Below are positions 25,044 to 34,246 of a stretch of DNA of 64,000 bases, in pieces; the first letter of the stretch is position 1; the number at the start of each line of letters is the position of its first letter. The notes under the pieces are model-generated. The model was given only the letters and a program-made list of their open reading frames with translations. It was not told the origin of the DNA and made no database searches. The position numbers were made by a program, and so were the translations under genes. The DNA comes from Mycobacterium colombiense (lineage in GTDB: Bacteria > Actinomycetota > Actinomycetes > Mycobacteriales > Mycobacteriaceae), in the NCBI RefSeq assembly GCF_001953985.1, contig NZ_MBEI01000049.1, positions 152,851-216,850 of the forward strand, written 5' to 3'.

Positions 25044-25055
25044 TTGACGTTTGTC
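25044..25055. promoter_or_regulatory. Second copy of the stress-cluster 12-mer
   Basis: TTGACGTTTGTC is the exact reverse complement of the 12-mer at 23574–23585. It contains a GAC-N4-GTC dyad. It lies 18–29 bases upstream of the small membrane-protein start, next to its ribosome-binding site, so it may be an operator. The rest of 25027–25254 shows no gene or other signal. Confidence 0.4.
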
Positions 25056-25254
25056 TAATAACTTCATCGATACCCTCATGCCGGCCATGCAAACGCGCGC
25101 GGGGCAAACCACTTGGAATTGGCTGGCGTGTAGCGGCGGCGTGATGGACGGGCCACCGCTGAATGCCGGTTGCCGGACTCTGGTTGGTGTGGCAACGGTG
25201 CGCTAGGCGCTCATCGAGCAAGCGAAAATCAGGCGGGCCGTCAGCTCGCAGCGT

Positions 25255-26358
25255 TCAGCTGGGCACGGCTTCGATGACGCAGAGCGGCCCTGCCGTCTGC
25301 ACCACGCGCTGCAGCCGGAAGCCGCCACGCTCGAGTAGGTCGGTCCACTGCTTGAGGCTGCGTTCCAGTGCACCCGCCATCACCAGCATCTCCATATCGG
25401 CATAGTGGCCGAGGAACTCGCGGTCATGATCCGGGATCACCATCTCCAGCAGCAGCAGTTTCGCACCCGGAGGGGCCGCGGCCTTGATGGTGTTGAGGAT
25501 CGCGATGGCTTTGTCGTCGGGCCAGTCGTGGATGACGTTCTTCATCACATAGGCATCAGCGGACGGCACGCTGTCGAAGAACGATCCGCCCGTAACCGTG
25601 ACTCGGTCGGAGACTCCGTGCGCGGCCAATATCGGCGGCGCTCCCTCGACCGCCTCGGGGAGGTCGAACAGCACGCCGCGGGCGTCGGGGGCGGCGGCGA
25701 GAAGCGATGACAGTAGCCGGCCGTGGCCGCCTCCGATATCGGCGATGACGCCGAAGTTGCTGAAGTCGTATGCGGCGACCACCGCCGCCTCCAACACCGC
25801 CGACGTGGACGTCATGGCGGCGTTGAAGATCTCCGCGAACTCGGGGTCGTCGCGGAGATAGTCGAACACGTCTTTTCCGAACACTTTCGGGGGGTTCGGC
25901 TCTCCGGTGCGCACCGCATCGGCGAGCCGCGTCCAGTTCGCCCGGTGTTGCGGGGAGCCGTAAAGCAAGGCGACTCCACGCGTGGAGATCGGCGAATCGG
26001 TGCGCAACGTGTCGGCCAGCGCGTTGAGCGCGAAACGACCGTCGCGGCGCCTGCGGAACACGCCGCGGCTGATCAGCAACCGCATCAGCCGCGCCACGCT
26101 GTCCGGGTCGGCTCCGATGCGACGCGCCAAATCCTCGTTGGTCAGCGGACCCGCGGCGAGCGCGTCGGCGATGCCTAGCTGCGCGGACGCGGAGATGGCC
26201 TGCGACAGAAAGCCCCCGAAGATGATGTCGATGACCGTGATCGGCGGAGGTGCCAGTCGCTGGTACAGACGCCCCACGTGATGACGGACTCGCTCGACCG
26301 CGCGAGCCACCCGGGCGGGCGGCAGCTTCGGAGTTGATGTCGGTGACTTGGGCGGCAT
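25255..26358 (-). CDS. Class II O-methyltransferase (Rv0567-like)
   Basis: A 367-residue SAM-dependent O-methyltransferase of the plant/polyketide type. An N-terminal winged-helix dimerisation domain (about residues 45–120: SAQLGIADALAAGPLTNEDLA) precedes the Rossmann SAM domain with motif I VIADIGGGHGRLL, the acidic VLFDLPEAVEG, and MKNVIHDWPDDKA, where His-Asp is the usual catalytic region. Substrates are probably phenolic or quinone-like hydroxyls; the true one is unknown. M. tuberculosis Rv0567 lies at the same point, after yajQ, but on the other strand as I recall it. A 15-base palindrome sits 38 bases upstream of the start and may control it. Confidence 0.9.
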   Translation of the reverse strand: MPPKSPTSTPKLPPARVARAVERVRHHVGRLYQRLAPPPITVIDIIFGGFLSQAISASAQLGIADALAAGPLTNEDLARRIGADPDSVARLMRLLISRGVFRRRRDGRFALNALADTLRTDSPISTRGVALLYGSPQHRANWTRLADAVRTGEPNPPKVFGKDVFDYLRDDPEFAEIFNAAMTSTSAVLEAAVVAAYDFSNFGVIADIGGGHGRLLSSLLAAAPDARGVLFDLPEAVEGAPPILAAHGVSDRVTVTGGSFFDSVPSADAYVMKNVIHDWPDDKAIAILNTIKAAAPPGAKLLLLEMVIPDHDREFLGHYADMEMLVMAGALERSLKQWTDLLERGGFRLQRVVQTAGPLCVIEAVPS

Positions 26359-26395
26359 CGTTGTCCTTTCCGCGGGGGGTTTCGCGCTCGATCTT

Positions 26396-26410
26396 GTCTC
26401 ATATTGAGAC
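26396..26410. promoter_or_regulatory. Perfect palindrome before the O-methyltransferase gene
   Basis: GTCTCA-TAT-TGAGAC, six-base arms around three bases, lies 38–52 bases upstream of the minus-strand methyltransferase start and in the same gap as the plus-strand DUF1023 gene. It looks like a TetR- or MarR-type operator. The regulator is not in the adjacent sequence. The rest of 26359–26596 shows no gene. Confidence 0.5.
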
Positions 26411-26596
26411 CGAAAGCATCGGGCCGGTGCCGTTTCTGGTCCAGTTCAAACGACAGGTCGTGAAAGACCCGTCGTCGGCAACACACCGGTGGCCTCCTCG
26501 CGGCTGAGTTGATTGGCGAATCTGCGGCGGTAATCTTTGCCCAGGCGTGGAAGGGGTGGCCGATGGGTGTCGGTCGGGGGAGCGGCTGAGGCTCCC

Positions 26597-28537
26597 ATGC
26601 AACTTCGCTACCTCAGCATCCCGGCGCTGATCGCCGCAGCCGGCGGCGACCCGTGGGCGATCAACCGAAGCCTGCAAGCCGGCAGCCCGCTGCAGATCTC
26701 CAATCTGGCCGGGGCGTTTCTGCGCGCGGGGCGATGCACGGCGGAGACCAACAACGCGTTCGAGCAGGCCCGCATCCGATTCGAAGCGGCGTGGAACCAC
26801 CAGGACGGCGGCCATCCGATCAATGACTCCGACGAGGTACAGCGGGTGGTGAAATCGCTTGGGGCGCAGTCGTTGCAGCTGCCCAAGATCGGGGCGGACC
26901 TGGAAAGCATCGCCGCGGCGCTGGCCGAGGCGCAAAAGGCCGCGGCAGCACAGATCGCCGCGCTGGAGGCCCAGCTGCAGGAGCTCGACGATCTGATCGG
27001 TGAAGCCGACGAGATGGAAGACGACGAAAACCTTACGGCGGCCGACATCGATGCGCTCGAAGCGCTCATCGCCAGGTGTGAGGACGACGCCATCCGCGAC
27101 ACCAAAGCAGCGCTGGGCCAGCTGCAGACGACGCGCGACGGCTACTCGAACACGTTGCAGAACGCCCTCGGAGCGTTACACGGCGACGGCTATGACCCCG
27201 CAGCCATCCAGGCCGCCGACGGTCCGCTGTCGCCGTTGCCGCCGTTGCCCGATGACCCCAAGCAATTCGCGCAGGTGTGGAGTTCGCTGACACCGGAGCA
27301 GAAAGACGCGGAGTACCAACACAATCCGTACATCGGCAACCACAATGGGATGCCCGCGGTGGACCGGGATCATTACAACCGGCTCACGCTGGCCACCGAG
27401 TTGAACGGCGCCCAGGCTGCCGCCGCCCAGGCCGACGCGCTCAAGGCCCAGCATCCGGATTGGGCGCAGGGCAAGAACATTCCGCCGCCGAACGAGCCCG
27501 GAGCGATCTTCGACGACCGCCTGGCATACGAGGCGTGGCAACGCCAATACGATGCCGCCCGCAACGGGGCCAAATACCTGCCCGACCTCCAAGCCGTCGA
27601 CAAGGCCGTCAAGATGAGCCCGGATCGAAAACTCATGCTGCTGGACACTAAAACCGGCAAGCAGGCCCGCGCCGCGATCGCGGTCGGCGATCCCGACGCG
27701 TCCACCCACGTGTCGGTCACCGTGCCCGGCCTCAACACCACGGTGCACGGTGCCATCGGCAGCATGTCGGACGAGGCGACCCGGCTCAGAAGCGAAGCGC
27801 TCCGACAGCTGAGCCTGGCTCCCGGCCACGAACACGACACCGTCTCGGCGATCGCCTGGATCGGGTACGACCCGCCGCAGGTGCCCGGCTTCGACGACTT
27901 CGGCAAGTCGCTGGCCGGCGGCTGGGGCGTCAGCCACGACGACATCGCCAGGGCCGGTGCCCACGACCTGGCCGGCTTTTACGACGGGATCCAGGCCGCC
28001 CACCACGGCGGCCCGGCCGATCTCACCGCGATCGGCCACTCCTACGGTTCGCTGACCACCGGCCTGGCCCTGCAGGAGCCCGGCGATCACGGCGTCTCGC
28101 GGGCGCTGTTCTACGGATCACCCGGCATCGAAGCGTCCACGCCGCAACAGCTCCACCTGCAGCCCGGCCACGTTTTCACGATGGAAACCCCCGACGACCC
28201 GATCCAGTGGACCTACGACGGCCCCGCCATCGCGCACACGGTCGCGCCCTTCCTGCCGCCGCCGTTGAGCACCCTGGCCGAAACCGTCCTGGGCGCGGCC
28301 GACGCCAGCGGCGCCGGCCACTTCGGACCGAATCCGGCCACCAACCCCAACTTCACTCACCTCGCGACCGGGGCGGCCACGGTGCCCGACGGCCACGGTG
28401 GCACCCTCAACCTGGGTGACGCGCACGGGCACAGCGACTACCCCCGCTTCCCCGACGGCGGCGGCACCAGGACGACCAACTACAACATTGCGGCCGTGCT
28501 GGCCGGACTGGGAGATCAGGCGGTTCCGCAGAAGTGA
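26597..28537 (+). CDS. DUF1023 alpha/beta hydrolase with N-terminal helical domain
   Basis: A 646-residue protein from ATG 26597 (MQLRYLSIPALIAAAGG); an earlier in-frame start at 26537 would add 20 Gly/Arg-rich residues and looks unlikely. Residues about 1–130 are helical in a WXG100/ESX-substrate-like way, followed by a strong coiled coil (EAQKAAAAQIAALEAQLQEL) and an acidic linker. The C-terminal half is a DUF1023 alpha/beta hydrolase with nucleophile elbow GHSYGS, an aspartate after TMETPDDPI and a histidine in GHSDYPRF. No signal peptide is seen. Substrate is unknown. The gene overlaps the downstream lipoprotein start by GTGA. I recall a similar hydrolase–lipoprotein pair (Rv2797c–LppV) in M. 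tuberculosis, but could not check it. Confidence 0.8.
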   Translation: MQLRYLSIPALIAAAGGDPWAINRSLQAGSPLQISNLAGAFLRAGRCTAETNNAFEQARIRFEAAWNHQDGGHPINDSDEVQRVVKSLGAQSLQLPKIGADLESIAAALAEAQKAAAAQIAALEAQLQELDDLIGEADEMEDDENLTAADIDALEALIARCEDDAIRDTKAALGQLQTTRDGYSNTLQNALGALHGDGYDPAAIQAADGPLSPLPPLPDDPKQFAQVWSSLTPEQKDAEYQHNPYIGNHNGMPAVDRDHYNRLTLATELNGAQAAAAQADALKAQHPDWAQGKNIPPPNEPGAIFDDRLAYEAWQRQYDAARNGAKYLPDLQAVDKAVKMSPDRKLMLLDTKTGKQARAAIAVGDPDASTHVSVTVPGLNTTVHGAIGSMSDEATRLRSEALRQLSLAPGHEHDTVSAIAWIGYDPPQVPGFDDFGKSLAGGWGVSHDDIARAGAHDLAGFYDGIQAAHHGGPADLTAIGHSYGSLTTGLALQEPGDHGVSRALFYGSPGIEASTPQQLHLQPGHVFTMETPDDPIQWTYDGPAIAHTVAPFLPPPLSTLAETVLGAADASGAGHFGPNPATNPNFTHLATGAATVPDGHGGTLNLGDAHGHSDYPRFPDGGGTRTTNYNIAAVLAGLGDQAVPQK

Positions 28538-29106
28538 CGAACAATCGAATAACGAGCACCCCGAGACGGCGGCGCCACGGACTGATCTTGGCCGCCGTGG
28601 CCGCCACCGCACTAGCCGCAACAGGATGCCACGTGAATCAGCCCCACGAACCGACCCCGTCCACCGACGCCGCCAAGGCCCTGGCAACGCTGAAATCGCT
28701 GCCGTCGTTCGAGGACACCCAAACCCAGGTGCAGGCCGCGATGACCGAGATCACCTCGGCCACAAGCAAATTGATACCCTCGATCACCTGGGAGACCCCG
28801 CACGAGGGCTCCGGCCTGGGCTGCGAACGGCCCTACGATCAGACCGACGGGCGGGGCTACTTCCTCCCGGATGAGGTGGCCGCCAATGTCGCGGTCTCCG
28901 AGCAGCAGTGGGCGAGCATCCAGGAGACGGCCAAACAGGCGGCCGCCAAGCTGGACGCCACCGACGTGCAGGTCATGCACGACAACCCCGGCAACCACGA
29001 CGTGGGCTTCTACGGCCCGACCGGAATCTTCATCAAGGTCGGCTACCGCGGCAACCTCGTCGTGTCGGGCTACACCGGCTGCCGATTGCCGCGCGACAAG
29101 AAATAG
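28534..29106 (+). CDS. Lipoprotein, LppV-like
   Basis: A 190-residue lipoprotein. A basic n-region (RRRRHG) and hydrophobic core lead to the lipobox LAATGC, with the lipidated cysteine at residue 32. The mature part has a helical segment (STDAAKALATLKSLPSFEDT) and a C-terminal domain with two cysteines (GLGCERPYD and YTGCRLP) that may form a disulfide. The GTG start overlaps the stop of the DUF1023 hydrolase in GTGA, so the pair is translationally coupled. The likely location is the outer face of the cytoplasmic membrane. Function is unknown; partnership with the hydrolase is inferred from coupling. Confidence 0.82.
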   Translation: MTNNRITSTPRRRRHGLILAAVAATALAATGCHVNQPHEPTPSTDAAKALATLKSLPSFEDTQTQVQAAMTEITSATSKLIPSITWETPHEGSGLGCERPYDQTDGRGYFLPDEVAANVAVSEQQWASIQETAKQAAAKLDATDVQVMHDNPGNHDVGFYGPTGIFIKVGYRGNLVVSGYTGCRLPRDKK

Positions 29107-29115
29107 CTCCGGGCC

Positions 29116-30090
29116 TCACTCGAGGCGATCGCGCCCGCCCGCCGGCCTGCCGCCCGCACCGGCGGCCGCCAGCGTGGCCTCGTCCCGGCCCGGGCACACG
29201 CTGGGTTCCTCATTCGGGGCACCGGCGTTGTCGATCGCCTGGCTGCGGCCCAGGGCGACCGTCGCCGCCGCCATCGCCACCACCGCGACGGCGAGCAGGA
29301 GCGCGGTCAGGCCGCCCACCGCCAGGTGCTCACCGAGCACGACAACCCCGAGCAGGACGGCGACGATCGGTTCACCCACCAGCATGATCGGCACCGACGC
29401 CTGCAGCGCACCGGCATGAAACGCCGAGTTCTGCACCAGGGTCACGGTCACCGCCAGCGCCACCAGCACGTACGGGGCGGGGACGGTCAAGAGCGCATGC
29501 CATCCGCCGACCGAGTAGCGATGGGTGCAGACCTTCGTGACGACCGCGATCATGCCGAGCAGGATCGCCACCGCGACGCCCAGCAGCGAGGCCCGCACCC
29601 GGCCGGCGGCGCGGTGGGCCGCGATGACGCAGGCGAGCACCGACGGCACGGTGATCGCCAGGGCCAGCGTCCACGCCGGAATCGGGGGACGGCTGTGGCC
29701 CTCGCGCGGCTCGCCCACCAGCAGGAAGACCGCCAGCGCGGCCGTCAACAGCATCGCCCACCCCCACTGCACCGGGCTGATGCGCTGGTGGCACAGCGCC
29801 GCGCTCAACGGCAGCGCGAACAGGAGCGACGACACCAGTAGCGGCTGGACGAGCATCAGCGACCCGTGCGCCAGCGCCACGGCCTGAAACACGTAGCCGG
29901 CGACCGCGGCAAACGTCCCCGCCCACCACAGGGGCTGGCGGACCAGCGTCGTGGCCATCGCCGCGGACATGGCCTCATCACCCGGAACGCGCTGGGTGGC
30001 GCGCTGGCGGACCACGATGCCCACCGCGGCCCACAGCGCGGAAAGCAAAGCTGAGAAGATCGCGAACGCGTGCGACGTCACCCACCCCAT
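29116..30090 (-). CDS. DMT/EamA-like multidrug or metabolite permease
   Basis: A 324-residue integral membrane protein with about nine to ten hydrophobic helices in two EamA-like repeats, for example SALLSALWAAVGIVVRQRAT at the start and a late LVGEPIVAVLLGVVVLGEHL, the typical P-x-x-A/V-x-L-x-G...GE element of the DMT superfamily. The C-terminus beyond residue 285 is a hydrophilic Gly/Arg-rich tail. Substrate unknown. It is convergent with the lipoprotein gene, ten bases away, and divergent from the following small membrane protein. Confidence 0.83.
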   Translation of the reverse strand: MGWVTSHAFAIFSALLSALWAAVGIVVRQRATQRVPGDEAMSAAMATTLVRQPLWWAGTFAAVAGYVFQAVALAHGSLMLVQPLLVSSLLFALPLSAALCHQRISPVQWGWAMLLTAALAVFLLVGEPREGHSRPPIPAWTLALAITVPSVLACVIAAHRAAGRVRASLLGVAVAILLGMIAVVTKVCTHRYSVGGWHALLTVPAPYVLVALAVTVTLVQNSAFHAGALQASVPIMLVGEPIVAVLLGVVVLGEHLAVGGLTALLLAVAVVAMAAATVALGRSQAIDNAGAPNEEPSVCPGRDEATLAAAGAGGRPAGGRDRLE

Positions 30091-30163
30091 ACCCCGAGGG
30101 ATACCCTTGACCTCGGCGGAGTTAACTCGCTAGTTCGTCCCGATCGGCCGATCGAAAGGAAAC

Positions 30164-30664
30164 ATGCTGCGTAGCAAGGTATTCACGATAGCGGCGGTCG
30201 TCGCGGCCATCGCGTCAGCGGCGCTGACACTGCTGCCCTGGATCGACTTGAGCCACTTGGGTTTTCCCATCCGGTGGAATGGTCTGGGCATCTACGACGG
30301 CGAGGATGCAGATCGCTATGGCCCCTTGCTCAGTGGCATGGTGGACAGCACGCCGGGTTGGATCGTGCTGATCGCCGCGATTGCGGCTGCCGCCACGTTG
30401 CTCGCCGCATCGCGAGCTCGCTGGCTCGGCCTCGTCGCGTGCGGCTGTGCTGCGGTCGCATTCGTCACCGCCGTCCTGTGCTGGCTGTATCCGGCATTGC
30501 TGGTCGACGGCACCAAGCACGAGATGGGGGCCTCCGGGCTGGCGGACCGGGAGTTCGTGAACTCCAGCGCGCTGCTGGCCGAGGCCGCGGCCACCGGGGT
30601 GCTGGTGGTCTGCACCGCACTCGCCGTCATCAGGGCGAAAAGCGTTGCCAGTGAGGATGCTTGA
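30164..30664 (+). CDS. Four-helix membrane protein of unknown function
   Basis: A 166-residue protein with four predicted membrane helices near residues 7–26 (FTIAAVVAAIASAALTLLPW), 66–85, 90–110 and 140–160. A loop of about 40 residues between helices 1 and 2 contains a conserved-looking LGIYDGEDADRYGPLL. ATG 30164 is preceded by GAAAGGAA. Similar small Trp/Pro-rich membrane proteins are common in mycobacteria, but I cannot name a family. It is convergent with the molybdopterin oxidoreductase gene, nine bases apart. Confidence 0.78.
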   Translation: MLRSKVFTIAAVVAAIASAALTLLPWIDLSHLGFPIRWNGLGIYDGEDADRYGPLLSGMVDSTPGWIVLIAAIAAAATLLAASRARWLGLVACGCAAVAFVTAVLCWLYPALLVDGTKHEMGASGLADREFVNSSALLAEAAATGVLVVCTALAVIRAKSVASEDA

Positions 30665-30673
30665 GGGATCTCG

Positions 30674-32659
30674 CTAGGCGGGGTGCAGGCTGACGGGGAT
30701 GCCGGAGTAGCGCACCATGCCGGTTACCACGTCGATGTCGTCCTTGTTGGTCAGGCGGTTGACGTTGGCCACGTGGTGGCCATGCGGGATCGACACCGCG
30801 CCGCGCCGGATGGAGTCGTCGACCTTCGCGATGCCGGTCAGTTCGCCGCTGGCGCTGCGGACGGTGACCTTCTGGCCATTGGCGACCCCCGCGGCGGCGC
30901 CGTCGTCGGGGTGGATGAGGATCTCGGGGGTCTCACCGAGAAAGTCGAGCTGCCCGTTGAGCTTTCGGCGTTGCCGGCGCGGCACCATCACCAGCGGCGC
31001 GGGCGGTTGCAGGGCGGCGAGCTGGTCGACCAACAGCGGTGGCGCAAGCCGCCAGCCGCCCATCCGCCCGATATGGTCGTCGACCCAGGCCGCCGGTAGC
31101 TCGTGCGGCGCCTCGGCCCAGCCCACGGCAGCCACCTCGTCGAAACCCGTTCGCGCGCCGGCCAATAGGACGGACAGCACGTCGTCGTCGGTGCTGGTGT
31201 CGGGATTGCCGAGGTTGCCGAGGTCGTAACCGAGCCGGCGACCGAGTTCGGCGAACACCCACCACATCGAGCGCCGCTCGCCGACCGGGGCGACGACCGC
31301 CGGGCTGTACTGCACCGACACATGAGAACTCAGGATGTCGTGGATGGTGATGTCGGGGCGCTCCAACGGATCCTTGGTGGGCAGCACATGCGTGGCCAGC
31401 TCCGTGGTCTCGTTGTTGATGATCTCGGTGGTGGCGAACACCTCGAGGTTCTGCAGGGCCGGAATCAGCTTGCCGGTCTCGGGAAACGAGGTGACCAGGC
31501 TGCCGCCCACGTTGATCAGGGCGCGGATGTTGCCGGCGGCGATTTCGTCGGGCAGCACTGCGCACGGCCACTCGTTGATGAAGGCCTGCGCCTCGGGACG
31601 GCTGCGCGGTCCGGGGCCGAACGCCCCCTCGATCGGCGTGACGGGCAGGAACTCGCCGAAAGTTTCCAGCTGATAAGCGAATCCGGGATGGAACCAGGTG
31701 CCCCCGGGACGGTTCATCGCGCCGGTGAGGATCATCAGCACCCATGCGAGCCACTGGGTGACGTTGGCGCGCTCGGCCGTCATGGTGACGCCGGTGCCGG
31801 TTTCGACCGCCACACACTTGGCGGCGCGCACCGCCTCGCACAGCCGGACCAGGTCGGCCTCGGCGACGTCGGCGAGCTGCGCGGTGTGTTCGAGGGTGAA
31901 CGGCCGCACCGCGGCGGCCAGCGCGTCGACGCCCTGCACCGGTACATCGGTTTTCATTCCGTCGCGCAGGATTTCGCGAACCAGGTAGGCCAGCACGGCG
32001 TGGTCGGTGCTGGGTCGCGGCGCCAGGTGGGCGGTGGCCAGCCGCGCGGTCTCGGTGCGGCGCGGGTCGATCACCCACACCTGCCCGCGCCGGGCGATTT
32101 CGCGCACCGTGCCGGTCGGGTTGGGCATGGATATCGCATGGCCATGCGACACAACGGGATTGACACCGACGAGCAACAGAAAGTCGGCGTTGTCCAGGTC
32201 GGTTCGGCCGGACAAGCCCATGAATCCGCCGACCAGATCCGAGACCAGAGGTTTGGCGGTGCCGTCGATGGTCAGCGGGCTGAACTTGGCCGGTGTGCCG
32301 ATCGCGGCGTGCAGGGCCTCGGCCATCCGGAAGCCGGCGCTTTCCATGGTGGAGAAGTAGAACGCGACCGACTGGGGTCCGTGCCGGTCGATGATCCCCT
32401 TGAGCCGGGTGCCCAGGTCGTCCAGGCAGGCCTCCCAGGTGGCGTCCTGCAGCCCGCCGTCCACGCGCATCCGCGGATGCTCGAGCCGGTCCGGGTGGTG
32501 GTGTAGCTGCGGCAGCGCGCGACCCTTCGGACAGGTGTAGCCGTGCGAGAAGGGATGGTCCTGGTCGCCGCGGACACGAATCACCTCGTCCCCGTCGACG
32601 TCGACGAGGATGCCGCAGACCGAGGTGCAGACGCGGCAGAAGCTACGCACCGTTTGCAT
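30674..32659 (-). CDS. Molybdopterin oxidoreductase (BisC/formate dehydrogenase-like)
   Basis: A 661-residue member of the DMSO-reductase superfamily. The N-terminal [4Fe-4S] site is C-x2-C-x3-C with a fourth cysteine about 28 residues later (CRVCTSVC ... YTCPKG). The central bis-MGD domain has VIDPRRTETA and the LVGVNPVVSHG segment, and the C-terminal domain (about 560–661) is the molybdopterin dinucleotide-binding barrel (VNRLTNKDDIDVVTGM). There is no Tat signal, so it is cytosolic. No partner iron-sulfur or membrane subunit is adjacent. It resembles single-subunit assimilatory-type enzymes; substrate is unknown. Start ATG 32659. Confidence 0.9.
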   Translation of the reverse strand: MQTVRSFCRVCTSVCGILVDVDGDEVIRVRGDQDHPFSHGYTCPKGRALPQLHHHPDRLEHPRMRVDGGLQDATWEACLDDLGTRLKGIIDRHGPQSVAFYFSTMESAGFRMAEALHAAIGTPAKFSPLTIDGTAKPLVSDLVGGFMGLSGRTDLDNADFLLLVGVNPVVSHGHAISMPNPTGTVREIARRGQVWVIDPRRTETARLATAHLAPRPSTDHAVLAYLVREILRDGMKTDVPVQGVDALAAAVRPFTLEHTAQLADVAEADLVRLCEAVRAAKCVAVETGTGVTMTAERANVTQWLAWVLMILTGAMNRPGGTWFHPGFAYQLETFGEFLPVTPIEGAFGPGPRSRPEAQAFINEWPCAVLPDEIAAGNIRALINVGGSLVTSFPETGKLIPALQNLEVFATTEIINNETTELATHVLPTKDPLERPDITIHDILSSHVSVQYSPAVVAPVGERRSMWWVFAELGRRLGYDLGNLGNPDTSTDDDVLSVLLAGARTGFDEVAAVGWAEAPHELPAAWVDDHIGRMGGWRLAPPLLVDQLAALQPPAPLVMVPRRQRRKLNGQLDFLGETPEILIHPDDGAAAGVANGQKVTVRSASGELTGIAKVDDSIRRGAVSIPHGHHVANVNRLTNKDDIDVVTGMVRYSGIPVSLHPA

Positions 32660-32791
32660 ACTTCGGTAACGTACTCTCGCGATTCGAGAAGGCCTATCGC
32701 ATTTTCGAGAATGATCATGCCTTTTTGGCCAATGGGGCTCTCCGGGAAAATGGCCGCGGTAAAGCGACCCCAGGCCTGAGCGCGAACCAGC

Positions 32792-34141
32792 TCAGAACCA
32801 GGGCCCGGGGTAGCGGCCGTCCTGGTCTTGCACCATGACGATCTCCTTGCACTCGCCATTGGACCCCGGCGCCGTCTCGCCGCGGCACACCAGGGTCCAT
32901 CCGGAGATGCGCTCGAAGGGGCGCAGCGACCAGTTCGGCGCGACGGGATCGGTTGCGGGCAAGGCAATTACCGAGAATGTCCCGCCGGTGCCGGTGATGT
33001 AGAGGTGGTCTTCGAAAAACGCCAGCTTGGCGATCGACATCTTCTTGGCGTCGACTCTGCTCTTCTGGAAGTCCCACTGCTGGCTGCGCAGGTTCCATAC
33101 GCCGAAGCCGAATTGGGAGGTGTCCGAGCCGTGGCCGTCGACGAACAGTTTTCCATCGGACAGCGCCGCGGTCAGCCCGCCGCCGGAGATCCGGTCGGAA
33201 TCGCCGATCTTGATGATGGACTTGGCGTTGAGGTCGTAAAACATCGTCGACAGCACCGGGGGGTTGTACGAATCCCAGTGCGTGATCTTCACCAGTTTGT
33301 TTGGACCGTCGGTCAGTTCGGCGTCGACGGATTGCACGTCGTTGTCCTGGTAGATCGCTTCCCCGCTGGGCCGGCGCAGCTCGGCGCCGGATGTCTTTCC
33401 GGGTTCGGTGTTGCGTTGGAACGCGAGAACGTCCTGCCAGACCCGGCCGGGCTGCGGGTCGTTCCACACCGTCGACAGGTCGCCGCCGGACAGGACCACC
33501 GTGCGCGGCGGCGATGCGGCGCCGTGGCCGTCGGTGAAGGCGTTGAGCCACGCTACCCCCGAGGCGGTCGAGGCCAGCCCCCATTCCTTCGGCGCGGCCG
33601 GCTTCAGGTCGGGGGCGGGCGGCAGCAGCTCCTTGGTGGCCACCTGCTGGCCCGACTTGGAGTCGAACACGTAGGCGGTGGTGACTTCGGGGGACGGGGG
33701 CTGCGCCGGCTTGACGGTCGTGACGACGTACACGACCTTCATCTCGTCGGCCGTGCCGGTCAGCGCGCAGATGCCCCCGGTGAGGTTCTGCCCGGCCGGG
33801 ACCGCGGGGATCGCGGGCGCGACGTACTGCCCGGTCTTGGGGTCGAAGATCTTCGGCCGGATGTCCTCGAGCGCCGTTTTGCCGGCCGAGAACTTCTCCG
33901 GGCAACCGAAATACGCCGTTCCGCCGTAGCTTTTCCAGTCCTTCTCCAGCGGACCGGTGATCGGGGCGGGCGGGGGAGCCGCGCGAACACTGGTTTTCGG
34001 GGCCGACGTCGAGGTGGTGGGGGTGAGCGGGGGCGGCGCCGCGGTCTCCGAACAGGACGCGACGGCCAGGCAGCCGACCGCAGCGACCGCGGCACGCTTG
34101 AACAGGCGGTGCCGGGTCGCATGCACCCAGGCTGCACGCAT
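32792..34141 (-). CDS. Lipoprotein with predicted beta-propeller-like domain
   Basis: A 449-residue lipoprotein. A basic n-region (RHRLFKR) and hydrophobic core end in the lipobox LAVASC, with the lipidated cysteine at residue 30. A Pro/Thr-rich linker (PPPLTPTTSTSAPKTSV) follows. The remainder is beta-rich with repeated blades such as AYVFDSKSGQ, TVVLSGGDLSTVW, LFVDGHGSDT and LYITGTGG, resembling a PQQ/WD-type propeller. Two late cysteines (LVCRGE, NGECKE) may pair. I do not recognise a named family. It lies 105 bases downstream of P450 C on the same strand. Confidence 0.82.
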   Translation of the reverse strand: MRAAWVHATRHRLFKRAAVAAVGCLAVASCSETAAPPPLTPTTSTSAPKTSVRAAPPPAPITGPLEKDWKSYGGTAYFGCPEKFSAGKTALEDIRPKIFDPKTGQYVAPAIPAVPAGQNLTGGICALTGTADEMKVVYVVTTVKPAQPPSPEVTTAYVFDSKSGQQVATKELLPPAPDLKPAAPKEWGLASTASGVAWLNAFTDGHGAASPPRTVVLSGGDLSTVWNDPQPGRVWQDVLAFQRNTEPGKTSGAELRRPSGEAIYQDNDVQSVDAELTDGPNKLVKITHWDSYNPPVLSTMFYDLNAKSIIKIGDSDRISGGGLTAALSDGKLFVDGHGSDTSQFGFGVWNLRSQQWDFQKSRVDAKKMSIAKLAFFEDHLYITGTGGTFSVIALPATDPVAPNWSLRPFERISGWTLVCRGETAPGSNGECKEIVMVQDQDGRYPGPWF

Positions 34142-34246
34142 TGAAAACCCCCGTTAAGTTCGTGTAACCAAGGAGCGTAAAGCCGCCCCGATGCGACCGC
34201 GACTCGGGCGCATGGCGGCCTTTGTCACAACGGGCGCCGGCGACAC

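Noticed and set aside
32828..34144. Plus-strand 438-codon open frame
   Set aside because: Antisense to a lipoprotein with a clear signal and lipobox.
34142..34180. A GTTAC-N6-TTAAC site before the lipoprotein as a GlnR box
   Set aside because: The second half has T instead of G and the position near the start gives no further support.
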